DNA of 6,183 nt from contig JAKADW010000136.1 of the NCBI GenBank assembly GCA_021820165.1, positions 1 to 6,183 on the forward strand, given 5' to 3'. The DNA comes from Bacillota bacterium. Its GTDB lineage: Bacteria > Bacillota_E > Sulfobacillia > Sulfobacillales > Sulfobacillaceae. The position numbers and the translations under genes were made by a program. Positions 1-6,183 of the stretch are shown in pieces. The notes below the pieces were generated by a model that did not search any database, had not been told where the DNA came from, and worked only from the letters and a program-made list of their open reading frames with translations. Numbering within the stretch: the stretch's first letter is position 1; every line of letters starts with the position of its first letter.

Positions 1-487
1 GGTGGGATGGCTGGGGTTTTTGGTAATGCTTGACCCGGGTGTCGGAACGGCAGTGAGCGGTTACGCGGAGAGCGTCCGGGTTTGCAACATGTCCTTTCGG
101 CGATTAGTTCTCGAGCATATTGGGGGATTTGACGAGTCCTATACGCGGTCTGCCTATCGCGAAGATACCGACGTGGCCTTTCGGGTTAAACGAGCCGGCT
201 ATCGCCTCTGGTTTTCGGCCGAGGCATGGCTCTACCATCTCTCATCCGCTGAAGGAGGAACCCGAGACCGAAGTATTCCAGTGGCCGAGGACATTATCTT
301 AAATGATGTCCGGTTTGCCCGAAAAAATTTAGGAGGGTTTCAGCGGGCCGCTTGGTTTTTGCGCCTTTACGGCTCGCGGGTGGTGAAGGCCGGCATTACC
401 GCCGGACGTTTCCAGGAACGCCACCAGGCATTCCGCATGGCGCTGACACAAACGAAGGGAGGACCCAGCGGTGAAGGTGGTCGTTGA
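1..487 (+). CDS. Family 2 (GT2) glycosyltransferase, C-terminal part, 5' truncated
   Basis: This is the 3' portion of a gene that enters from the left edge; reading frame 2 is open from the first bases to the TGA at 485-487. The GTG at 2-4 is an in-frame valine codon, not a believable start. The visible 161 residues carry the second half of a GT-A fold GT2 domain: an N-x-S-F-R-R strand (about residues 29-34), GGFDE (41-45), the acidic EDTD motif (54-57) that normally carries the catalytic base, then R-x-x-x-AGY-R-L and a conserved histidine (79). The nucleotide-binding DXD part must lie upstream of the window. The tail after residue 95 is basic and amphipathic, as is common in cytosolic, membrane-associated GT2 enzymes. 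Such enzymes usually transfer one sugar, often rhamnose or a hexose, to a lipid-linked oligosaccharide; donor and acceptor cannot be read here. Its last 17 nt overlap the next gene, which implies co-translation. Confidence 0.9.
   Translation, partial: VGWLGFLVMLDPGVGTAVSGYAESVRVCNMSFRRLVLEHIGGFDESYTRSAYREDTDVAFRVKRAGYRLWFSAEAWLYHLSSAEGGTRDRSIPVAEDIILNDVRFARKNLGGFQRAAWFLRLYGSRVVKAGITAGRFQERHQAFRMALTQTKGGPSGEGGR
455..463 (+). promoter_or_regulatory. Ribosome binding site for the GTG start at 471
   Basis: AAGGGAGGA lies inside the 3' end of the GT2 gene, 7 nt before GTG 471. It supports a GTG start inside the upstream reading frame, and so the 17-nt gene overlap. Confidence 0.75.
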
Positions 488-1571
488 TGGACTTATTTTG
501 GACCAGGAGGCTTCGGGCATTGGACAATATGTTCGTGAGCTGATGGCTGCCTACACCCACCAATTTCCCGAGGACCAGGTCACCATGTGGTTGAGGCCTG
601 GCATCGAAATCCCTGGGGTTGCCTCTCATCGCGCGCGTGACCTACGCACAAGCCGCCAAAGACTATGGTTTGAGCAGGGCGTATTGCCGGGGCTTATAGT
701 GCGCGAGGGATATGATGTGGTTCATTTCCCTGACTACCAGGTCCCATTGGTTCGGACGTTGCCGCGCGTTGTGATGACGGTCCACGACCTGGCGGCGTTT
801 GTCATCCCTGAGGTATTTCCCCGATCGAAAGCGCAAGCGAAGCGGATGCTGATGCGAAAATCGGTCAAACGAGCTCATCACATCATTGTTCCCAGCCAAT
901 CCACCAAGGATGATTTGGTGGAAATTTTGGAGGTCGATCCCAATCGGATTACCGTGATCTGGCACGGGGTGAAACGGCGAGGGAAAGCACCCGAAGGACG
1001 TGCCTATCCACGTCCCTATTTTTTGGCGGTGGGGACTGTCGAACCGCGGAAAAATTTCGCAGGATTGATACGAGCCTTCCATCGACTGTACGAGCGTCGA
1101 AAGGACATCCCGGACTTGCTCATTGCTGGTCGGCTCGGTTGGATGTATGACGACACGCTGGCATTGCCGGAAAAACTTGGGGTTGCAGAGAAGGTCAAGT
1201 TTCTTCAATATGTTTCCGAGGATACTTTGGCTGGCTTGTACCGTGATGCGGTTGCGTTGGTCTATCCAAGTTTTTACGAAGGCTTTGGGTTGCCGGTGAT
1301 TGAAGCCATGTGGGATGGGATTCCCGTGGTTACCTCGGAACAAGGCGCCTTGGCGGAAGTAGGCCAGGACGCTGTTTGGGTTGTCGATCCGCGGGAGCCG
1401 GCGTCGATTGCCGAGGCCATGGAGGCCGTGTTGGATGGCGGACCAGAGGTGCGGACGCGGACGGAAAGGTCCCGGACATGGGCGCGGCAATTGACGTGGC
1501 AACGTGCGGCGGCGTTGACGCGAGAGGTTTATCAACAAGTGTCTCAAGGAGGAGAATACGGTGCTCAATAG
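471..1571 (+). CDS. GT4-family glycosyltransferase (GT-B fold)
   Basis: This 366-residue protein has the usual length for a family 4 retaining glycosyltransferase. The N-terminal domain has the acceptor-side loop SGIGQYV (residues 15-21) and T-V-H-D-L (103-107). The C-terminal nucleotide-sugar-binding domain starts near VGTVEPRKN (187-195), with the Arg/Lys pair that normally holds the donor diphosphate. It continues with A-G-R-L-G-W (219-224) and YPSFYEGFGLPVIEA (265-279), an intact EX7E motif with Glu270 and Glu278. No signal peptide or membrane span is seen, so it should act in the cytoplasm at the membrane face, adding a sugar to a lipid-linked intermediate. Its layout resembles rhamnosyl- or mannosyltransferases of O-antigen and exopolysaccharide clusters, but the sugar is not determinable. 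The GTG start is chosen because it yields the canonical MKVVVDG first strand behind a good ribosome binding site. It overlaps the upstream gene by 17 nt and the downstream gene by 11 nt. Confidence 0.94.
   Translation: MKVVVDGLILDQEASGIGQYVRELMAAYTHQFPEDQVTMWLRPGIEIPGVASHRARDLRTSRQRLWFEQGVLPGLIVREGYDVVHFPDYQVPLVRTLPRVVMTVHDLAAFVIPEVFPRSKAQAKRMLMRKSVKRAHHIIVPSQSTKDDLVEILEVDPNRITVIWHGVKRRGKAPEGRAYPRPYFLAVGTVEPRKNFAGLIRAFHRLYERRKDIPDLLIAGRLGWMYDDTLALPEKLGVAEKVKFLQYVSEDTLAGLYRDAVALVYPSFYEGFGLPVIEAMWDGIPVVTSEQGALAEVGQDAVWVVDPREPASIAEAMEAVLDGGPEVRTRTERSRTWARQLTWQRAAALTREVYQQVSQGGEYGAQ
1546..1554 (+). promoter_or_regulatory. Strong ribosome binding site for the GTG start at 1561
   Basis: AAGGAGGAG, a near-perfect Shine-Dalgarno sequence, sits 6 nt before GTG 1561 and within the end of the upstream glycosyltransferase gene. 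It favours GTG 1561 over the in-frame ATG at 1597, which has no comparable site. Confidence 0.85.
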
Positions 1572-3018
1572 ACAAGAATGGCGGACACCGTCACCGATGA
1601 ATTGGCCCCAGTTGATTTGGCCGGCCGTCATTATGGCGGTCGGTACCGTGTTAGCGTTTGTCTCCGCTCCCATAGGCGCGGCGGTGATTTTAATTGGCTA
1701 CGTTTGGGCAACGGCCCGGTCTCTTCCTGCCGCCTTGGCGGTCTATGCGATTTGCGCGCCCTTTCCGCTCGGCCTGACATTTCACCATCATCATCTGAAT
1801 CTTTCGGACCTGATGGCGATTATCATGGCGGGGAGACTCCTATGGAATACCGTGCGCTCTCCGGGACAGTCGCTCTGGGACCGCTTTGTGAAAAGCCCAT
1901 TCTGGCGTCCGTTAGTGCTCTTAATGGTGCTCTCGATTTTGTCCTTGGCGACGGCGCTCTCGCACAGCACCACGGTCATCAAGATTTTGGAGTATATCGA
2001 GTTCTTCATCGTCGTGGTGGCCGTCGCCCGTCAAGCCGATTTGGACGAAAGCGCATGGAAACCAGTCCTTATCGCGTTGTTTGGCATCGCTTCGCTCCTG
2101 TCCTTGTACGGCTTTTACCAGTTCCTATTCCAGGTAGGACCACACGCTAATGTTGTGGATACCTATCATGTGCGGGCCGACGCTGTATTTGGGCAGCCGA
2201 ATGCATTTGGGGGATTCGAGGCGATGGTCTTTCCGATCATCGCCGCGCTATTGGCTTATGGACCCAAATGGGCTAAGACGTGGTGGACCTGGGTGGCGTT
2301 GGCGTTGGTTGCGTTAGGTGTGATTGACTCCTTCTCCCGCGGAGCGTGGGTGGCGTCCATGGCGGCAGTGTTCTTTATGGGGGTTTTGGCTTGGACGTCC
2401 CGCGGGCGAACCAGCATCAACCGAAAATTTGTGGTGCCTGCCGTGGTGATACCGATTATTGGCTTTATTATTGTGGATTTGCTGGGTAAAACAAATCTGT
2501 CGCATGTCGCTGTCCATACGTACCAAACGACCGGCGAGCGGTTATCTTCCACAGTGGGGGCGTTGGTTCATCCCCAGCATCACTTCGATACCAACCAACG
2601 GCTTTTGATTTGGAAGGCGGCATTGCATGCCATTAAGTCGCACCCGATTCTTGGGGTAGGCTTGGGCGGATTCACCCGGTTTGTGGCGTTGCACCCCGTG
2701 AAAGGTTTGGTCGGCCTACCGCCCATGGCTCACGATCTCTATTTGGAGTGGGGGGCGGATCTTGGGGTTCTCGGCATTGTCGCCGCCATTTGGTTGGAAT
2801 GGTCATGGATCAAGCATGCGGTCTCGGCCGTCATGTCCAAGGCCCGGACGCTTAGTCCGTTTCAGTACGCAATGGGACTGGGCGCTTTTGGGACGATGGT
2901 GTCGTTCATTGTCCACGACTGGGTCGATTTCATGATTGACCATGGTGTGATCGTGCCGCTCTTGTTGGCACTCGCCGTGGTTTGGTCGCTCACGGAGCGT
3001 CGGAGAGAACAAGAATAA
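1561..3018 (+). CDS. O-antigen ligase/polymerase family membrane protein (Wzy/WaaL-like)
   Basis: This 485-residue protein is very hydrophobic, with roughly 11-13 predicted membrane segments (for example about 20-48, 114-132, 145-157, 168-190, 219-233, 242-256, 264-277, 291-308, 398-412, 436-452, 463-476). The layout matches the O-antigen ligase/polymerase family (PF04932 type): G-Q-P-N-x-F-G-G (211-218), SRGAW (259-263), then a large hydrophilic loop at about 309-395, presumably extracytoplasmic. That loop holds QRLLIWKAAL (346-355) and HPILGVGLGGF (361-371) and ends in AHDLYLEWGADLG (390-402). Family members move polyprenyl-diphosphate-linked glycans on the outer membrane face, either polymerising repeats (Wzy) or ligating the glycan to lipid or protein (WaaL, oligosaccharyltransferase). 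Polymerase is my preferred reading because of the surrounding glycosyltransferases; S-layer or pilin glycan ligase remains possible. The start overlaps the upstream gene by 11 nt. The usual HN of the loop motif is HD here (391-392). Confidence 0.88.
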   Translation: MLNRQEWRTPSPMNWPQLIWPAVIMAVGTVLAFVSAPIGAAVILIGYVWATARSLPAALAVYAICAPFPLGLTFHHHHLNLSDLMAIIMAGRLLWNTVRSPGQSLWDRFVKSPFWRPLVLLMVLSILSLATALSHSTTVIKILEYIEFFIVVVAVARQADLDESAWKPVLIALFGIASLLSLYGFYQFLFQVGPHANVVDTYHVRADAVFGQPNAFGGFEAMVFPIIAALLAYGPKWAKTWWTWVALALVALGVIDSFSRGAWVASMAAVFFMGVLAWTSRGRTSINRKFVVPAVVIPIIGFIIVDLLGKTNLSHVAVHTYQTTGERLSSTVGALVHPQHHFDTNQRLLIWKAALHAIKSHPILGVGLGGFTRFVALHPVKGLVGLPPMAHDLYLEWGADLGVLGIVAAIWLEWSWIKHAVSAVMSKARTLSPFQYAMGLGAFGTMVSFIVHDWVDFMIDHGVIVPLLLALAVVWSLTERRREQE

Positions 3019-4119
3019 ATGCGAGTGGCATTGGTGCATGATTGGTTGGTAACCATGGGAGGCGCGGAGCGGGTGCTGGAAGAGATAGCGCGGCTTTTTC
3101 CTGACGCGCCCATCTATACCGGTGTGGTTGACCGGTCGCGCCTCTCGCCATTTCTTCAAAGCCGCACCATTATCCCTACCTTTGTGCAATCCTTTCCTCG
3201 GGCGAATCGGTGGTATAATCGTTATCTGCCCTTCCTGATGTATGGCATGGAGCAATTTGACCTGTCCTCGTTCGATCTGGTGATTTCGTCGTCGGCTGCG
3301 GTGGCGAAGGGCGTGGTCACGCGCGCGGAGGTGCGTCATGTCTCCTATGTGCATACCCCCATGCGCTACGCATGGGATCTATACCACGAATATCGCGAGT
3401 TGGAAGCCCGGGGTCTTTCTAAAAAGCTTATGGGGCCGGTCTTTCACTATATGCGGCTTTGGGACCGACTCAGTGCCGACCGGGTCGACCAGCTCATTGC
3501 CAATTCGACGGCTGTTAAGCGGCGGATTCAAAAGCACTATCGTCGTGACTCTGAAGTGATTTTCCCACCGGTGGACGTCGACAGGTTCCATGTTGATCCC
3601 GAATCGGGCCGTTATTATTTAGTGTTGTCGCGGTTGGTGAGCTACAAGCGGTTTGACCTGGCCGTCGCGGCGTGTAATCGACTGCAATTGCCCTTGGTGG
3701 TCGCGGGCGATGGGCCGGAACGGCGCACACTTGAGAAAATGGCCGGGCCCACGGTGACTTTTGCGGGGCGTGTGGATGATCACAAGCTTGCGCCCCTGAT
3801 GGCCGGAGCTAAGGCTTTGCTGTTTCCAGGTGAGGAGGACTTCGGCATCACGCCCGTGGAAATGCAAGCAGCAGGGCGGCCGGTGATTGCTTATGGGCGA
3901 GGAGGAGTGTTGGACACGGTAATCCCGGGCGAGACTGGCTGGCTCTTCCAAGAGCAGAACACCGACGCCCTCATCGACGCGATTCAAGCTGCGGAGCGCG
4001 TCGATTGGAACGCCAACGCCATTCGGGCTCACGCCACCAATTTCCGGCCGGAAATCTTTCGGGAGCGGTTTTCACGGGCCGCCCTGGGACCTCTCGCCGC
4101 TCCTTCTCATTTGGGTTAG
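3019..4119 (+). CDS. GT4-family glycosyltransferase, WbaZ-like
   Basis: This 366-residue cytosolic GT-B enzyme belongs to the WbaZ-like branch of family 4. It begins MRVALVHDWL with GGAER (14-18), and has the branch-typical YVHTPMRYAWD (110-120) and PPVDVDRF (183-190). The donor domain shows L-S-R-L-V-S-Y-K-R (203-211), where Arg and Lys should contact the diphosphate, then V-A-G-D-G-P (228-233) and F-P-G-E-E-D-F-G-I-T-P-V-E (269-281), an intact EX7E motif with Glu273 and Glu281. WbaZ itself is a mannosyltransferase of Salmonella O-antigen assembly, so a mannosyl or similar transfer to the lipid-linked repeat is plausible but unproven. The ATG directly abuts the TAA of the polymerase gene (3016-3018). 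The nearest purine-rich site, GGAGAG at 3002-3007, is 11 nt away, so translation probably depends partly on coupling. The C-terminal tail after about residue 335 has little conserved content. Confidence 0.93.
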   Translation: MRVALVHDWLVTMGGAERVLEEIARLFPDAPIYTGVVDRSRLSPFLQSRTIIPTFVQSFPRANRWYNRYLPFLMYGMEQFDLSSFDLVISSSAAVAKGVVTRAEVRHVSYVHTPMRYAWDLYHEYRELEARGLSKKLMGPVFHYMRLWDRLSADRVDQLIANSTAVKRRIQKHYRRDSEVIFPPVDVDRFHVDPESGRYYLVLSRLVSYKRFDLAVAACNRLQLPLVVAGDGPERRTLEKMAGPTVTFAGRVDDHKLAPLMAGAKALLFPGEEDFGITPVEMQAAGRPVIAYGRGGVLDTVIPGETGWLFQEQNTDALIDAIQAAERVDWNANAIRAHATNFRPEIFRERFSRAALGPLAAPSHLG

Positions 4120-4160
4120 AATAAGCCAATGGAATGGGGACAGAAAAGGGGCGGACGCGG
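4120..4160 (+). other. Short intergenic gap between two glycosyltransferase genes
   Basis: This is the only non-coding gap in the window, 41 nt if the next gene starts at 4161. I see no hairpin followed by a T-run and no convincing -35/-10 pair. Its right end carries the purine-rich A-A-A-A-G-G-G-G-C-G-G that probably serves as the ribosome binding site for ATG 4161. An upstream in-frame ATG at 4134 would shrink the gap to 14 nt. Confidence 0.6.
4145..4154 (+). promoter_or_regulatory. Probable ribosome binding site for ATG 4161
   Basis: AAAAGGGGCG ends 6 nt before ATG 4161. It is not a perfect Shine-Dalgarno sequence, but it is better than anything before ATG 4134 (AATAAGCCA), so it helps choose the later start. 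Confidence 0.5.
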
Positions 4161-5273
4161 ATGAAAATTGCGCTCGATATTTCAAATACCGCGGGTTTTC
4201 GCACCGGTACGGAGGAATATATTGAGGGACTGGTGTACGGGCTAAGTCGGGCGGGCGCCAAAGTGTCCGGAGTGGGACGAGACGGCCAGGCCCTTTTGCC
4301 GGACAAGCCCCGTCTAGGATTAGCGGTGCGTCCTAAACCTCATCCGCTCGCCAAATGGTGGTGGGAATACTACGGGGTCAGGCGTGTACCCCGGGATGTT
4401 GATATCCTACATATCCCCTTTATGGCTCATCCCGAAGGACGCGTGGGCATTCCCACGGTCGTTACTATTCACGATGTCATTCCTTATCGGTTGCAGACCT
4501 ATCGCCAAAGTCTCAAGGAACGTCGGTATTTTGCCCACGTGGAGCGCGGTCTGCCGTTCGCCGATCGTTTGGTGGCGATTTCCGAGGCGACGCTCCGGGA
4601 TATGGTGGAAATTTTCCCCGGACTGGTTGACCGAACGGTCGTGATTCCGAACGGTGTCCATCCGGACTTTTTTCTAGATTTAGATGTAGAACGGGCCGGC
4701 ACGGTGAGCCGCCGATTCGGACTCCGGCGCCGCCCACGCGTCTTGTACGTGGGGGGCTACGACGAGCGGAAAAATGTGCCGACGTTGATTCGGAGCATGG
4801 CTGCGGTATTTTCTCGCTTAAAAGAGGGAGAACTGGTATTGGTGGGGGCTAAAGACAATTTGGGGGTGCGCCGCCAAGTGGCCGAGGCGGGTTTAGAATC
4901 GCGCGTGGTTGTCACGCCCTTTGTTTCGCGGGAAGACTTGGTGGCGCTCTATCACAGCGCCGACTTGTTCGCCTATCCATCCCGCTACGAGGGATTTGGC
5001 ATGCCCCCGGCGCAAGCCCTTGCCGTTGGAGTTCCGGTGGTGGCCGGTGACACGCCTGCGGTACGCGAGGTGGTGCAGGATTATGGGGTGTTGGTTCCTC
5101 CCGACGATGAAGACGCCTGGCAAGCCGCTATTAGCGATGTGTTGGGGAGCCCGGCGGCTGCCCATCAGCGGGTGGAGCGTGGCCAAGAGTACGCGGAGAC
5201 GTTTCGTTGGGAGGCCATCGCCGGGCAATATCTTGCCTTATACGAGGCGGTGCAAAAGGAGCGGGGATCCTAA
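4161..5273 (+). CDS. GT4-family glycosyltransferase with EX7Q in place of EX7E
   Basis: This is a 370-residue GT-B glycosyltransferase. ATG 4161 is preferred because it starts directly at the first beta strand (MKIALDIS) with the better ribosome binding site; ATG 4134 would add nine residues, MGTEKGRTR, with no family counterpart I know. The N-terminal domain has the acceptor-side loop R-T-G-T-E-E-Y (14-20), T-I-H-D-V-I-P (102-108) and I-P-N-G-V (162-166). The donor domain has VGGYDERKN (197-205), with the diphosphate-binding Arg/Lys, and YPSRYEGFGMPPAQALA (272-288). The first Glu of the EX7E motif is Glu277, but the second position is Gln285 (CAA, 5013-5015). In family 4 that second Glu usually holds the donor ribose hydroxyls, so the change is notable, although the rest of the fold looks intact. 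The enzyme should add one sugar to a lipid-linked repeat at the cytoplasmic membrane face. Its stop codon abuts the epimerase start. Confidence 0.92.
   Translation: MKIALDISNTAGFRTGTEEYIEGLVYGLSRAGAKVSGVGRDGQALLPDKPRLGLAVRPKPHPLAKWWWEYYGVRRVPRDVDILHIPFMAHPEGRVGIPTVVTIHDVIPYRLQTYRQSLKERRYFAHVERGLPFADRLVAISEATLRDMVEIFPGLVDRTVVIPNGVHPDFFLDLDVERAGTVSRRFGLRRRPRVLYVGGYDERKNVPTLIRSMAAVFSRLKEGELVLVGAKDNLGVRRQVAEAGLESRVVVTPFVSREDLVALYHSADLFAYPSRYEGFGMPPAQALAVGVPVVAGDTPAVREVVQDYGVLVPPDDEDAWQAAISDVLGSPAAAHQRVERGQEYAETFRWEAIAGQYLALYEAVQKERGS
5255..5261 (+). promoter_or_regulatory. Probable ribosome binding site for ATG 5274
   Basis: AAAGGAG lies within the end of the upstream glycosyltransferase gene, 12 nt before ATG 5274. 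This is a slightly long spacing; together with the abutting stop and start codons it suggests coupled translation. Confidence 0.5.
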
Positions 5274-6183
5274 ATGCGGGTTTTGGTGACGGGTGGGGCC
5301 GGCTTTATCGGCTCTCATGTGGTCGACATGTTGGTGCAAAATGGCCATGAGGTCATCACGGTAGACAATCTATCCCATGGGCGGCGGGAGTTTATTAACC
5401 CGGCCGCCCAGTTTATCGAGGCCGACGTCCTGGATTGGCGCACCTGGGTGGATGCCGTGGGGGCAGTGGATGTGGTGATCCATCTTGCCGCACAGATTAG
5501 CGTGCCCGTATCGGAGGCCCATCCTGAAACGGATGTGCACCAAAACGTGCTGGGGACTGTGGCCATGCTTCAGGCGACGCGACACCTCGGTGCCAGGGAG
5601 TTTCGGTTGGCTTCTTCGGCGGCCGTGTACGGGAACGATCCGGACTTGCCACTGGCAGAGCACCAGAAAGGGCATCCTTTGTCGTACTATGGGCTGGATA
5701 AATGGGTGGCGGAATCCTATGTGGACTTTGAAGCACGGACCCAGGGGCTCATTGGGACGGTGCTTCGGCTGGCCAACGTCTACGGACCTCGACAGCGGAC
5801 GGCGGGCGAGGGGGGAGTCATTGCCGTGTTTGCAGAGGCGTTGGCGGAGGGCCGTCGGCCGGAAATTTATGGGGACGGGGAGCAGACGCGAGATTTTGTG
5901 GCGGTTTACGACGTGGCTCGGGCATTTTGTTTCCGTCTCGGTGAAAGCGCTTCAGGTGGTGTGCGAAACATTGGCACGGAAACCTCGGTCACAATCAACG
6001 AGGTGTGGGGCCGACTGGCAACCATTGCCGGTCTGTCCGATGACAGCATTACGTATGGTCCCGAACGACCCGGAGACATTCGCCATAGTCTTTTAGATAC
6101 CAAGCGCGCCCTGGCTTGGGGTTTCGCGCCGCAGGTCTCATTGGATAGGGGGCTCGAAGAGACATTTCGGTATTTTCGACAAG
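5274..6183 (+). CDS. GalE-like NAD-dependent sugar-nucleotide epimerase/dehydratase (extended SDR), 3' truncated
   Basis: The frame stays open from ATG 5274 to the right edge, giving 303 residues without a stop. Members of this short GalE-like type are usually a little over 300 residues, so only a few residues are probably missing. The Rossmann start is V-T-G-G-A-G-F-I-G-S (5-14) with Gly7, Gly10 and Gly13. Asp31 is placed to hold the NAD adenosine ribose, and D-V-L-D (51-54) and H-L-A-A (70-73) follow. The catalytic set is Ser115 in SSAAVYG (114-120) and Tyr139/Lys143 in YxxxK. A substrate-binding stretch N-V-Y-G-P-R (about 178-183), the GEGGVI turn and G-D-G-x-Q-T-R-D-F complete the family pattern. 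The likely reaction is NAD-dependent C4 epimerisation of a UDP-sugar (UDP-Glc/UDP-Gal or N-acetyl or uronic acid forms), supplying a donor for the adjacent transferases. A dehydratase or other epimerase of the same superfamily cannot be excluded. ATG 5274 immediately follows the upstream TAA. Confidence 0.92.
   Translation, partial: MRVLVTGGAGFIGSHVVDMLVQNGHEVITVDNLSHGRREFINPAAQFIEADVLDWRTWVDAVGAVDVVIHLAAQISVPVSEAHPETDVHQNVLGTVAMLQATRHLGAREFRLASSAAVYGNDPDLPLAEHQKGHPLSYYGLDKWVAESYVDFEARTQGLIGTVLRLANVYGPRQRTAGEGGVIAVFAEALAEGRRPEIYGDGEQTRDFVAVYDVARAFCFRLGESASGGVRNIGTETSVTINEVWGRLATIAGLSDDSITYGPERPGDIRHSLLDTKRALAWGFAPQVSLDRGLEETFRYFRQ

Noticed and set aside
2..4. GTG at the left edge as a start codon for the GT2 protein
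   Set aside because: The encoded protein would lack the whole nucleotide-binding half of the GT2 domain. The frame is open to the edge, so the gene is simply cut by the window.
663..1673. Long open frame on the minus strand (336 codons) opposite the first full GT4 gene
   Set aside because: It lies antisense to a well-supported glycosyltransferase. Its translation is rich in Arg, His and Pro with no recognisable motif, and it has no matching ribosome binding site. It is best explained by the codon bias of the sense gene.
1578..2150. 190-codon plus-strand frame at the start of the polymerase gene
   Set aside because: The overlapping frame from 1561 gives a coherent polytopic membrane protein with family motifs and a strong ribosome binding site; this one has neither.
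2803..3354. Minus-strand open frame spanning the polymerase/WbaZ-like junction
   Set aside because: It overlaps two strong sense genes and has an Arg/His-rich composition without domains; it is a shadow frame.
4104..4122. Possible internal promoter with TAGAAT as -10
   Set aside because: No -35-like hexamer lies at the right distance; TTCTCA at 4104-4109 is only 7 nt away. The site overlaps the end of a coding region, so chance is the simpler explanation.
4120..4160. Possible terminator in the only intergenic gap
   Set aside because: I found no stem-loop followed by a run of T in these 41 nt, and the genes on both sides belong to the same pathway.
5485..6096. 203-codon plus-strand frame inside the epimerase gene
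   Set aside because: It is out of frame with the clear GalE-like protein. Its translation is rich in Trp, Arg and Cys, as expected of an off-frame reading.

Overview
The window is a slice through one polysaccharide-biosynthesis operon. Six genes lie on the + strand, packed end to end. The first is cut by the left edge and the last by the right edge. In order: the C-terminal part of a GT2-type glycosyltransferase (to 487); a GT4-type glycosyltransferase (471-1571); a multi-spanning O-antigen polymerase/ligase-family membrane protein (1561-3018); a WbaZ-like GT4 glycosyltransferase (3019-4119); a third GT4-type glycosyltransferase (4161-5273); and a GalE-like NAD-dependent sugar-nucleotide epimerase/dehydratase (from 5274). 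The sixth gene is open to the right edge.

Gene junctions are very tight: overlaps of 17 and 11 nt, a 0-nt junction, a 41-nt gap, then another 0-nt junction. The whole stretch therefore looks like one transcript with translational coupling. The 41-nt gap (4120-4160) is the only non-coding DNA, and I see no promoter or terminator in it. No RNA gene, insertion sequence, CRISPR array or long repeat was seen.

The functions fit together. The epimerase would supply or interconvert a nucleotide sugar. The four glycosyltransferases would assemble an oligosaccharide repeat on a lipid carrier at the cytoplasmic face of the membrane. The polytopic protein would polymerise the repeats, or transfer the glycan to an acceptor, on the outer face. 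The initiating phosphoglycosyltransferase, flippase and chain-length/export proteins are not in the window and would be expected outside it. Likely products are an exopolysaccharide or capsule, an O-antigen-like polymer, or an S-layer/protein glycan. The sequence does not decide among them.

The organism is a bacterium with moderately GC-rich DNA. GTG starts behind strong purine-rich Shine-Dalgarno sequences such as AAGGAGGAG suggest a Firmicutes-type translation signal, possibly a Sulfobacillus- or Alicyclobacillus-like lineage. That taxonomic guess is weak. Nothing here amounts to a new system. The best lead is a glutamate-to-glutamine change in the EX7E motif of the third GT4 enzyme.
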